64,000 nucleotides of DNA, taken from NCBI GenBank assembly GCA_016861045.1, contig BOKP01000001.1, forward strand, positions 375,529 to 439,528, written 5' to 3'. The notes under the pieces were generated by a model. The model had not been told where the DNA came from. It ran no database searches and saw nothing but the letters and a program-made list of their open reading frames with translations. The position numbers and the translations under genes were made by a program. This DNA is from Actinomycetes bacterium. Lineage in GTDB: Bacteria; Actinomycetota; Thermoleophilia; Solirubrobacterales; 70-9. Position 1 is the first letter of the stretch; every line of letters begins with the position of its first letter. Below are positions 43,185 through 53,117 of this stretch, piece after piece.

Positions 43185-43916
43185 ATGGGCACCTACCGGC
43201 TCGACCTCGCCTACGACGGATCGCGGTTTCGCGGCTGGGCCCGCCAGCCGGGGCTGCGGACGGTGCAGGGAGAGCTCGAGGACGCGCTCGCGCGCGTGCT
43301 CGGCGAGCCGGTCGGGCTGACCGTCGCCGGCCGCACCGACGCCGGCGTCCACGCGCTCGCCCAGGTCGCGTCGTTCGATCTCTACCGCGAGCCGCCCCCG
43401 GCGCTCGCACGGGCGCTGAACGCGCTCACCGGGCCCGACCTGACGGTCACGGGCCTGGCGGCCGCTCCAGGCTTCGACGCCCGCCGCGGGGCCCGCTCGC
43501 GGCGCTACCGCTACCGGGTCGAGACGCGGAGCCCGCCGAGCCCGTTCGAGCGCGGCCGGGCGCTCCATTGGCCGTACGAGCTCGACGCCGAGGCGCTCGA
43601 CGCCTGCGCGGGGCTGCTCCCGGGGACGCACGACTTCACCGCGTTCACGCCGACCGAGACCGAGCACGTCCGCTTCGAGCGCAACGTCCTCGACGCCGGC
43701 TGGCGCGCGGACGGGGAGGGGATCCTCGCTTTCGAGATCGAGGCCGACGCCTTTCTCCGCAACATGGTCCGGGTGCTGGTCGGGACGATGCTCGAGGTCG
43801 GCGGCGGCCGCCGCGACCGGGACGGCTTCCGGCGGCTGCTGGGCGGCGCCCCGCGCAGCGATGCCGGCCCGACGGCGCCGCCGCACGGCCTCTACCTGAT
43901 CGCCGTCCGCTACTGA
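43185..43916 (+). CDS. truA: tRNA pseudouridine(38-40) synthase TruA
   Basis: Converts uridines 38-40 of tRNA anticodon arms to pseudouridine. The 243-residue product has YRLDLAYDGSRFRGWARQPG, the catalytic Asp52 in AGRTDAGVHALAQV and FLRNMVRVLVGTMLEVG. The rplQ-truA order is widespread in Gram-positive bacteria. Confidence 0.97.
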   Translation: MGTYRLDLAYDGSRFRGWARQPGLRTVQGELEDALARVLGEPVGLTVAGRTDAGVHALAQVASFDLYREPPPALARALNALTGPDLTVTGLAAAPGFDARRGARSRRYRYRVETRSPPSPFERGRALHWPYELDAEALDACAGLLPGTHDFTAFTPTETEHVRFERNVLDAGWRADGEGILAFEIEADAFLRNMVRVLVGTMLEVGGGRRDRDGFRRLLGGAPRSDAGPTAPPHGLYLIAVRY

Positions 43917-43948
43917 GGCGGCGGCCCCTCGCGACGCCGCGGCGCTCG

Positions 43949-46798
<2,850 letters not shown>

Positions 46799-47096
46799 TC
46801 GACGGGAGATGGGAGCCTAATCGAGTCCTTCGATTGCCGCCCCGCCAACGAGCTGCTCGGGCCGAGCTCTTCGGGCTCGCCCGCCGAGGCGCAGCGCCAC
46901 CAGTAGCAAGGTTCCAGGGCTGTAGCGAAGGCGAAACGTCGCCCCGCGGCCCGAATGACCTTTGTCCGCGCTTCGGTTGAGGCGCGGGTTGGCACGCCGC
47001 GATTTCAATTCGCCATGCGGGCCGGGTGGAGGCCGGGGGCGATGAGATCGGAACCGTCATGTAACTCTTGACGACATCCGGACATGAACCAAGTGG
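46799..47096. other. Spacer before the ECF sigma gene, no gene recognised
   Basis: This 298-nt spacer has lower GC than its surroundings and contains only short minus-strand frames with no family likeness. Near its end GGAACC (47050-47055) is followed after 16 nt by CGACAT. This faintly resembles an ECF-type promoter and could mean the sigma factor controls itself. TTGACG at 47068 has no good -10. Confidence 0.4.
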
Positions 47097-47654
47097 ATGG
47101 ACGCCTACGAGCACCGCAGTGTGGATGAGGAGACCTTCAACGAGCTCTTCGACGCTCACTACGAAGCCCTGCGGCGATTCGTGGGTCGGCGGATCGCAGA
47201 GCGGGATTCCATCGACGACGTCCTCTCCGAGACCTTCGTAGTCCTCTGGAGCCGGCGGCAAGACGCGGAGGAGATCGGCCCAGCGTTCGTCTTCGGCGTA
47301 TGCCGTCGCGTCATCAAGAATCATCGACGTGGCGCCAGACGCCGGCAGCGGTTGTGGAGCCGGCTCGCCAGCTCGCCTCGGGAAGCGAGCCGGGATCCAT
47401 CGGAGATTCACGAGGAGCGCAGTGAGATCAGAGAAGCGTTCTCTGGACTGCCAGAACGTCAGCGAGAGGTTCTTCGTCTCGTTGCGTGGGATGGCTTGAA
47501 CACCGCCGAGGCGGCAGCCATCCTCGGCTGCAGCGAGGCGGCTTTTCGAGTCCGTCTGCACCGGGCGCGGGTTTCGCTCGCGGCCAAGGTAGCAGTCGAC
47601 AGCCAAGCGCAGCTACTCGTCAGTGATCCGACGACGCTCGAGGAGGCAAGATGA
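47097..47654 (+). CDS. ECF-type RNA polymerase sigma factor
   Basis: The 185-residue protein has sigma region 2 (about 14-80: FDAHYEALRRFVGRRIAERDSIDDVLSETFVVLWSR) and region 4 (about 112-165: LPERQREVLRLVAWDGLNTAEAAAILGCSEAAFRVRLHRAR). It lacks regions 1 and 3, as in extracytoplasmic-function sigma factors. It overlaps the following membrane protein gene by 4 nt, which suggests that protein may be its regulator. Codon use looks less GC-biased than in ligA. Confidence 0.94.
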   Translation: MDAYEHRSVDEETFNELFDAHYEALRRFVGRRIAERDSIDDVLSETFVVLWSRRQDAEEIGPAFVFGVCRRVIKNHRRGARRRQRLWSRLASSPREASRDPSEIHEERSEIREAFSGLPERQREVLRLVAWDGLNTAEAAAILGCSEAAFRVRLHRARVSLAAKVAVDSQAQLLVSDPTTLEEAR

Positions 47655-48121
47655 ACGGCTACGAGAACGATGAGCTCATCCTGAGTCTTCGGCAGGCGGA
47701 CCCGGCCCAGAATTCCGCTCCCGGCGACAGACAGACGCGCGAAGCCGTGCGCCGCAAATCGCTCAACTCACTAGGGCAGGGCGTCGACGCCGATCGTGGC
47801 CTGCCACCGACCTTGGTGCGATGGCTCGCCGTTCTGGCGGCGCTCGTTGCACTACCCGGTGCCTACGCCGTCGGCAAGTCGGTGACGGATGACGGTGTCG
47901 AAGCTGAGGTCACTACTGAGGGCGGAACCGCCGCCGGAGTGATTCGCAGCAAATGTTCCGAGGCGACGGCAGCATTTGAGGAGGCCGGCATCGGACCGAA
48001 GTGGCAGCCAACGGTCTATGCGAACGGCTGTCCGACACCGGAACGAGTGGACGAACTGATTCACATCATCCGACAGGGACGGAGTGTTGTCAGCCCGGGC
48101 CAGTTCCCTGGGGGTAGCTGA
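47651..48121 (+). CDS. Single-pass membrane protein, possible anti-sigma partner
   Basis: The 156-residue product has a cytoplasmic N-terminal 55 residues, one membrane helix (about 58-78, LVRWLAVLAALVALPGAYAVG) and an outside part with two Cys (SKCSEATAAFEEAG, VYANGCPTPERV). It is coupled to the sigma gene by an ATGA overlap. Anti-sigma factors often have this topology, but no zinc-binding HxxxCxxC motif is present, so the role is inferred from position only. Confidence 0.75.
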   Translation: MNGYENDELILSLRQADPAQNSAPGDRQTREAVRRKSLNSLGQGVDADRGLPPTLVRWLAVLAALVALPGAYAVGKSVTDDGVEAEVTTEGGTAAGVIRSKCSEATAAFEEAGIGPKWQPTVYANGCPTPERVDELIHIIRQGRSVVSPGQFPGGS

Positions 48122-48159
48122 TCGACGGCGGCCCAGCTGATCCTCGCCGGCCGGGTCGC

Positions 48160-48294
48160 TTACTCGTGCGCATGCTTGACGAACTTGAAGCACTTGCACC
48201 GGTTCCGGAACCCGTAACGAGCCCAGCCGCGATGCCTGCAGTCGTCCCTCGATGCCGGCCCCGGCGGCGCGTCGAAGAACCTCGGCGCGGCTGA
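48160..48294 (-). pseudogene. Remnant of a secreted-protein gene (C-terminal end only)
   Basis: On the minus strand a TGA at 48297-48295 is followed by an open stretch to TAA at 48162-48160. It encodes [13 protein letters not shown] then [15 protein letters not shown]. This looks like the Cys/Gly/Trp-rich terminus (C-x-x-GGW-x-x-F/YGF-x-NQGxC-x-x-FV) that closes many secreted actinobacterial proteins. No start codon or rest of the gene is present, so I read it as a decayed fragment. Confidence 0.45.
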
Positions 48295-48366
48295 TCAGCA
48301 GGCCGCCGCCGAGCCAGCCCAGGGCACCGGTCTCGCTATCGAGGTCCCGCTCGATCTCGGGGAGCA

Positions 48367-48626
48367 TCGACGAGTCCGAGCGCCGGGCCGGGCCGGGGCC
48401 GCTCAGCGACGGGACCTTCATCCTGACCGGGACCCTTCCAGAGCTGAGCCGCGAGCAGTCGACGGCACTGATCAGGGACGCCGGCGGCAAGGTGACCGGC
48501 TCGGTCTCGAAGAAGACCGACTACGTGGTCGCCGGCGACAGCCCCGGCTCGAAGCTCGCGAAGGCCGAGGAGCTCGGCGTCGAGATCCTCGATGAGGCGG
48601 GGCTGCGCGCGCTGCTCGGGTCGTGA
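48367..48626 (+). pseudogene. Partial duplicate of the ligA 3' end (BRCT domain)
   Basis: About 255 bases match the end of ligA (46542-46798) at roughly 93% identity by eye. They encode a near-identical BRCT segment ([45 protein letters not shown]) ending in its own TGA. The frame is open upstream to ATG 48252, but that part is Arg/Pro/Ser-rich and unrelated to ligase. A free BRCT protein cannot be excluded, yet the simplest reading is a partial gene copy. Confidence 0.8.
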
Positions 48627-48629
48627 GGC

Positions 48630-49343
48630 TCACTCGTCGCCGGCGGAGGACTCGGCGGGGATCCGGACCAGCGAGCCGGGCCCGCGCGCAGTCCAGGCGA
48701 CCACGCCCAGGGCCCCGGCCAGGGATCCCAGCCCGCTGACGAGCATGTCGGTGATCGTGTCCGCGAGCGACTTCGGCAGGTTCGTGCCGAGCCACTGGTC
48801 GGCCGCGTACTCGTACATCTCGTAGAGGGCTTCGAAGGCGAGCCCGAGCGAGAGCACGGTTACGAAGATCCCGACCAAGTGGTGCGCCTCGGGCTTCTGC
48901 TCGTCGGTCGCCGGCATCACCTCGAGGCGGGCCAGCGCCATGTAGCCGGTGGCCGCGACCAGCCCGGTCAGGACGAAGTGCGTGAGCATGTCCCACCAGG
49001 AGATGCTCTCGAACAGGCCGAAGACGTTGCCCCAGGCCTGCAGCGACATGCCGAGGATGAACCCGAGGTCGAACAGCCGCGGCAGCCTCAGGAGCCTTGG
49101 GACCAGGACGAGGACCATCGTCAGGCCAAGCCGCACGGCCTGCCCCAGCTCGCCGGCGACGATCAACGCGGCGGCGCCCACCATGAACGACAGACGGACG
49201 AGGTCGACCGGGTCGCGCAGGAAGGGGGCGCCCCAGTCCCGGACGAGCAGCTTCTCGAGCTGAGGCGTGCCGGCGGGGCGAGAGCCCCGGCGTCCGCTCG
49301 GGGCGGGAGCCGGGTCCGTGCCCGGATGCTCTTCGGAGCCCAA
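48630..49343 (-). CDS. DUF2238/YjdF-like polytopic membrane protein
   Basis: The 237-residue product has about six membrane helices and the DUF2238-type features FLRDPVDLVRLSFMVGAAALIV, then SWWDMLTHFVLTGLVAATGY and FEALYEMYEYAADQWLGTNL near the end. Function of the family is unknown. The start is TTG at 49343, just downstream of the 20-bp tandem repeat that contains AGGAGG. It belongs to a minus-strand group with 49430 and 50144. Confidence 0.82.
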   Translation of the reverse strand: MGSEEHPGTDPAPAPSGRRGSRPAGTPQLEKLLVRDWGAPFLRDPVDLVRLSFMVGAAALIVAGELGQAVRLGLTMVLVLVPRLLRLPRLFDLGFILGMSLQAWGNVFGLFESISWWDMLTHFVLTGLVAATGYMALARLEVMPATDEQKPEAHHLVGIFVTVLSLGLAFEALYEMYEYAADQWLGTNLPKSLADTITDMLVSGLGSLAGALGVVAWTARGPGSLVRIPAESSAGDE

Positions 49344-49350
49344 GAGCCGC

Positions 49351-49438
49351 TACTCCTCCTCGTGCGCCGCTACTCCTCCTCGTGCGCCGCTACTCCTCCT
49401 CGTGCGCCGCTACTCCTCCTCGTGCGCCGCTACTCCTC
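49351..49438 (-). repeat. 20-bp tandem repeat carrying Shine-Dalgarno-like cores and a stop codon
   Basis: Four perfect head-to-tail copies of TACTCCTCCTCGTGCGCCGC (49351-49430) are followed by a partial fifth copy (49431-49438). On the minus strand each unit reads GCGGCGCACGAGGAGGAGTA, so each contains AGGAGG. The array begins at the stop codon of the 49430 gene and ends 7 nt before the TTG of the 48630 gene. The last AGGAGG is 11 nt from that TTG. It looks like repeated copying of the end of the upstream gene. Such arrays can change copy number by slippage. Confidence 0.9.
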
Positions 49439-50095
49439 GTCCGCAGGCACGTCGTAGCTGACGTCCGTGGCGGCGATCGCCGGCAGCCCTTCGAACTCGT
49501 CGAAGAGCTCGATGTACTCGTCCTCGTCGGGATCGTCGTCCTCGAAGACGAACTCCCCCTCGTCCTCGATGTCGCCCGTCACCCGCTCGACCGTGCCGGT
49601 GACCTGGATCGGGTCGCTCTCGGTGATCTCCGCCCTGTCGAGATCGACCTGGTCGGTCGGCAGGACGACGATCGCGCCCTCGCGGTCCAGGGTGCCGATC
49701 GTGAAGGCTCCGGGCACCTGCGACGCATCCGCGACCTCGCCGCTGATCGTCACCGTCTCGCCGAGATACTCCTCGGGCTCGTCGAGGATCGTCCCGACGG
49801 TCGCACCCTCCTCGGGACCGGGAGACTCCTCGGTCGCGGCGAGAACGATCCAGACCACGACTCCGGCGACGATCAGGGCGATGATCACTCCCCCGGTCCA
49901 GGCGGCCGCCCTGCTCCGTCCCGGCGGAGGGGCTCCCGCTTTGCGGGCCTCCGGGGCCGGGCTCGGGGTTCTCTCTCGTTGCCATCGCGCGCTCCTTCGA
50001 TCGCTTGATCCGGGTACGGATCCGCTACCCGGAAGGCGTCGAGGGATGCTGCGATCGTCAGCCGGCTGACAGCATGCGGGAGCGCCGCCGGCCAC
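49430..50095 (-). CDS. Membrane-anchored protein with an OB-fold-like extracytoplasmic domain
   Basis: The 221-residue product has an Arg/Pro-rich N-terminus, one membrane helix (about 67-88, WTGGVIIALIVAGVVVWIVLA) and an acidic outer domain. GATVGTILDEPEEYLGETVTISGEV and DPIQVTGTVERVTGDI in that domain resemble the strands of an OB fold. It ends DVPADEE directly at the tandem repeat. The start is not certain. ATG 50095 is the only usual start in frame, but the first 60 residues look poor, and an ATG at 49985 in another frame could mark the true start if there is a sequencing frameshift. Confidence 0.75.
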   Translation of the reverse strand: MAGGAPACCQPADDRSIPRRLPGSGSVPGSSDRRSARWQRERTPSPAPEARKAGAPPPGRSRAAAWTGGVIIALIVAGVVVWIVLAATEESPGPEEGATVGTILDEPEEYLGETVTISGEVADASQVPGAFTIGTLDREGAIVVLPTDQVDLDRAEITESDPIQVTGTVERVTGDIEDEGEFVFEDDDPDEDEYIELFDEFEGLPAIAATDVSYDVPADEE

Positions 50096-50143
50096 CGGTC
50101 GCGGCCTTGCGAGGGGTACCGGAGGTCCCTGCCCGGTGCGGCG

Positions 50144-51505
50144 TCAAGAGCCCAGCCTGGAGATCGCCACCACCATCTCGTCCTGGATGTGGTGGGCGGC
50201 GTCGAGGTCGGAGACCCCGTTCATCAGCAGCGAGAAGACGACGAGGCCGCGCTTCGACTTGCAGTAGCCGGAGAGGTTGGAGACGCCGGTCAGCGTGCCC
50301 GTCTTGCCGCGGCAGCGCCCGGCGGCGGAGCTGCCGTTCATGCGCGAGCGCAGGGTGCCGTCCCTGCCGGCGATCGCGAGTGACCTGAACAGCGGCTTGG
50401 CGAGCTCGTCGTCGCGCTGGGCGGCGGCGAGCAGCCGGGCGACGTCGCGGGGTGATGCCTTGTTCGAGGCGGTCAGCCCCGACCCGTCGCGCGCCCGGAC
50501 CTTCGAGCCGACGCTCCCGGCGAACCGCTCGACGGCCTTGACGCCGCCGTTGGTGGTGCCCTTGCGGCCGCCCTTCGCCCAGAGGCGCTTCAGCAGCATC
50601 TCCGCGTAGAAGTTGATCGAGTCCTTGTTGGTCGCGCGGACGAGGGACGCGATCGTCGCGGACTCGTGCTCGGCGATCGCCTCGCGGGACCGCACCGATC
50701 CCGGTGCCCGTCTGACCCTGACCTTGCCGCCGACCCTGACGCCGGCGTCGCGAAGCTCGTTCCGGAACGCCTTCGCGGCCTCCTTGGCGGGGTCGCCCGA
50801 GTAGGTCGAGCCGCCGTAGACGAGGCCGCTGAGCGGTGCGATGTAGGGGCTCGGCCCCCAGTTCGAGTCGGGGACGCCGCGGCGGCGGTCGAAGACGCTG
50901 TCGTCGCCGATCACGCGACCGCTGATCCGGTGGATGCCCTCCCTGCGCACCTGGCGGGCGAGGTCGTGGACGCCGTCGGCACCGAACGAGGGATCGCCGC
51001 CGCCGATCAGGTAGATGTCGCCGCGAAGCCGGCCCCTGCGGACCTTGCCGCCGATCTTGACCCTGGTCGGGATCCGCCACTTCGGGCCGAGCCGGTGCAG
51101 GGCGGTCGCCGTCGTGAAGAGCTTCTCGTTCGAGGCCAGCTTTCGCGAATGGCCGGCGTTGCGGTCGAAGATCGGCTTGCTCGACCGGCCGCCGATCCTG
51201 GCCACGAAGTATCCGCTCGACCCCGGTGCCCGGCGGGCGAGGCGCCGGAGCTTGCGCCGCAGCGCCCCGCGGCCCATCGACCTGCGATCGGCGAGCCCGG
51301 TCGGCGCGGCGGCGCGGAACGGCAGATCGGGCCCCGCCAGAGCCTGCCCGCGTGCGCCCGCGACGGGGCTCGCCGGCGCCGGCGCGGCCGCGAGCAGCGC
51401 GACGGCGACCGCCGCCGCGGCGCCCCGCCGAGCGGCGGGAAGCGACCGGTCGCCGGCCCTCGATCGCCGCTCGGCGGGGAGATCGGAGTGCTTTCTCCCG
51501 CGCAC
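50144..51505 (-). CDS. dacB: D-Ala-D-Ala carboxypeptidase/endopeptidase, PBP4 (DacB) family
   Basis: A peptidoglycan-trimming serine peptidase of the cell wall. The 453-residue product has a signal segment (about 27-45) and the three penicillin-binding motifs: S125-N-E-K128 in KLASNEKLFTTA, SIN in NKDSINFYAEMLLKRL, and KTG in CRGKTGTLTGVSNLSGY. The GDIYLIGGGDPSFG and DDSVFD segments are typical of class C PBPs. GTG start, 8 nt after a TACACT box on the minus strand. Confidence 0.95.
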   Translation of the reverse strand: MRGRKHSDLPAERRSRAGDRSLPAARRGAAAAVAVALLAAAPAPASPVAGARGQALAGPDLPFRAAAPTGLADRRSMGRGALRRKLRRLARRAPGSSGYFVARIGGRSSKPIFDRNAGHSRKLASNEKLFTTATALHRLGPKWRIPTRVKIGGKVRRGRLRGDIYLIGGGDPSFGADGVHDLARQVRREGIHRISGRVIGDDSVFDRRRGVPDSNWGPSPYIAPLSGLVYGGSTYSGDPAKEAAKAFRNELRDAGVRVGGKVRVRRAPGSVRSREAIAEHESATIASLVRATNKDSINFYAEMLLKRLWAKGGRKGTTNGGVKAVERFAGSVGSKVRARDGSGLTASNKASPRDVARLLAAAQRDDELAKPLFRSLAIAGRDGTLRSRMNGSSAAGRCRGKTGTLTGVSNLSGYCKSKRGLVVFSLLMNGVSDLDAAHHIQDEMVVAISRLGS

Positions 51506-51513
51506 GACGGGCG

Positions 51514-51519
51514 AGTGTA
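51514..51519 (-). promoter_or_regulatory. Candidate start-proximal -10 for the PBP4 gene
   Basis: TACACT on the minus strand lies 8 nt before the GTG start at 51505. No -35 is recognised. It fits the start-proximal promoter pattern seen elsewhere in the window. Confidence 0.4.
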
Positions 51520-51590
51520 GATGCGGAGGGGGCGTTCGCGCTCGGGTTCCGGCCCGCCGCGCAACGGCGCGGTGGCGCTGTTGGCGCTGC

Positions 51591-51596
51591 CATAAT
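51591..51596 (+). promoter_or_regulatory. Candidate -10 for the patatin gene
   Basis: CATAAT is one of the few AT-rich hexamers here and lies 11 nt before the ATG at 51608. The -35 position is not convincing. Confidence 0.4.
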
Positions 51597-51607
51597 CAGT
51601 CGGGCCG

Positions 51608-52846
51608 ATGAGCGAAGTGGTCCAGCTCGACCCGGCGAGCCGCGCCAAGCGGGCACGTCGGCGCCGGGGCAGCAACTCGAAGACGGCGCTCGTCCTGGGC
51701 GGCGGCGGCTTCACCGGAGCGGTCTACGAGATCGGCGCCCTCCGTGCCTTCGACCTGCTCGCGGTCAACCGCACGGTCAACGACTTCGACGTCTATGTCG
51801 GCACCAGCGCCGGCTCCTTCGTCGGCAGCGCCGTCGCCAACGGGGTCACCCCGGAGGAGATGATGCGGGTGCTCAACAGGCATCTGCCGTCGCCGCTTCG
51901 CGACATGGACCTGGGGATGCTGCTGCGGCCCAACTACAAGGGCTTCGCGGCGGCCGGCCTGAAGCTGCCGTTCCGGGTCGCGGGGATCGCGCGCGACCTC
52001 GCCCGGACCCTGGCCGAAACGTCCGTGATGGACGTCGCCACCGGCCTTGCCGCGGGCCTTCCGAAGGGCCTCTACAGCGGCTCGGGGATCGAGGAGTACG
52101 TGGCCGAGATGCTCGCCGACCCCGACCGCAGCGACGACTTCCGGATGCTGCGCAACGAGCTCTACCTGTGCGCGACCGAGATCGACACCACCGAGCGCAT
52201 CGTCCTCGGCGACGGCGAGTGGAGCGACGTGCCGATCTCGCGCGCGGTCGCCGCTTCGACGGCGCTGCCGCTCGTCTACGAGCCGGTCGAGATCAAGGGC
52301 CGGGAGATGATGGACGGCGGCATCCGCTCGACCACGAACATCGACATCGCGGTCGAGAAGGGCGCGAGGTTCATCGTCGTCGTCAACCCGATCGTCCCCT
52401 TCGTCAACGACTTCAAGAAGCGCGTCCCGACGATCTTCGGCAGCCGCGTCCGCCGCGTCTCCGACATGGGCTTCGTCGCGCTCGCCAACCAGGCGATGCG
52501 GATGATCGCCCACGACCGCCTCCACCGCGCCGTCGACGAGTGGTCGGTCAAGTACCCCGGCGTCGACATCATCCTGATCGAGCCCGAGTTCGGCGACGAG
52601 CTGATGTTCGCGACCTCGATCATGGACTACAAGGCGCGGCTGCAGATCGCCAAGCACGGCTTCGAGTCGGTGACGCTGCGGCTGGCCCGCGACTACGACC
52701 GCTACCGCGAGATCGCCGAGCGGCACGGGATCGAGATCTCCGCCCGCCGCATCCGCCACGTGCTCGACCAGGTCGAGCGCGAGCGCGACCAGACGCCGGC
52801 CTGGCGCCGCGTCTTCGAGCAGACGACGGGCGTGCTGCTGCGCTAG
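51608..52846 (+). CDS. Patatin-like phospholipase / acyl hydrolase
   Basis: The 412-residue product has the oxyanion loop GGGGFTGAVYEIGALRAF (residues about 31-48), the nucleophile elbow GTSAGS with Ser67 and the catalytic Asp236 in MMDGGIRS. These form the Ser-Asp dyad of patatins. It probably hydrolyses acyl chains of lipids. There is no signal peptide, so it is cytoplasmic or membrane-bound. The C-terminal 100 residues are rich in charged helices and of unknown role. Confidence 0.95.
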   Translation: MSEVVQLDPASRAKRARRRRGSNSKTALVLGGGGFTGAVYEIGALRAFDLLAVNRTVNDFDVYVGTSAGSFVGSAVANGVTPEEMMRVLNRHLPSPLRDMDLGMLLRPNYKGFAAAGLKLPFRVAGIARDLARTLAETSVMDVATGLAAGLPKGLYSGSGIEEYVAEMLADPDRSDDFRMLRNELYLCATEIDTTERIVLGDGEWSDVPISRAVAASTALPLVYEPVEIKGREMMDGGIRSTTNIDIAVEKGARFIVVVNPIVPFVNDFKKRVPTIFGSRVRRVSDMGFVALANQAMRMIAHDRLHRAVDEWSVKYPGVDIILIEPEFGDELMFATSIMDYKARLQIAKHGFESVTLRLARDYDRYREIAERHGIEISARRIRHVLDQVERERDQTPAWRRVFEQTTGVLLR

Positions 52847-53117
52847 TCCTCGCCACCCCGGGGTCCACTCGGGTCCCCTCGCGGGGGGTTTCCCATCGGG
52901 GCTGCGCCACCGGCATTGCTCGCCACGGTGGGATTCCCTCCCCGCGGCACCCGCCGCCCGGGGAGATCCGAGTTGGCGCTCCGGCTGCTCACAGCGATCT
53001 GAGGGGCGAGGGGTTGAGGTGCCGCCGACACTCAGCGCGAGCGAAGCCGGCGCGGAGGCGTTGCCTCTGCCCCTCGCCCTCCGCTCACGGGCCGCGGGGG
53101 ACCCGCCGCGAGAAGTC
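52847..53117. other. Gap between convergent genes, weak terminator-like stems only
   Basis: The 271-nt stretch between the patatin and acyl-CoA ligase stops contains GC-rich inverted repeats, e.g. CCCC-TCGC-GGGG followed by GGTTTCCC near 52876-52896. No gene is visible. Bidirectional termination here is plausible but not proven. Confidence 0.4.

Noticed and set aside
46817-47008. Minus-strand 63-codon frame in the spacer after ligA
   Set aside because: No family likeness, no ribosome-binding site and Arg/Leu-rich composition, so not called as a gene.
48296-48366. Minus-strand translation [18 protein letters not shown] that faintly recalls a glycosyltransferase 2 motif
   Set aside because: Too short and too weak a match; it may be chance within gene debris.
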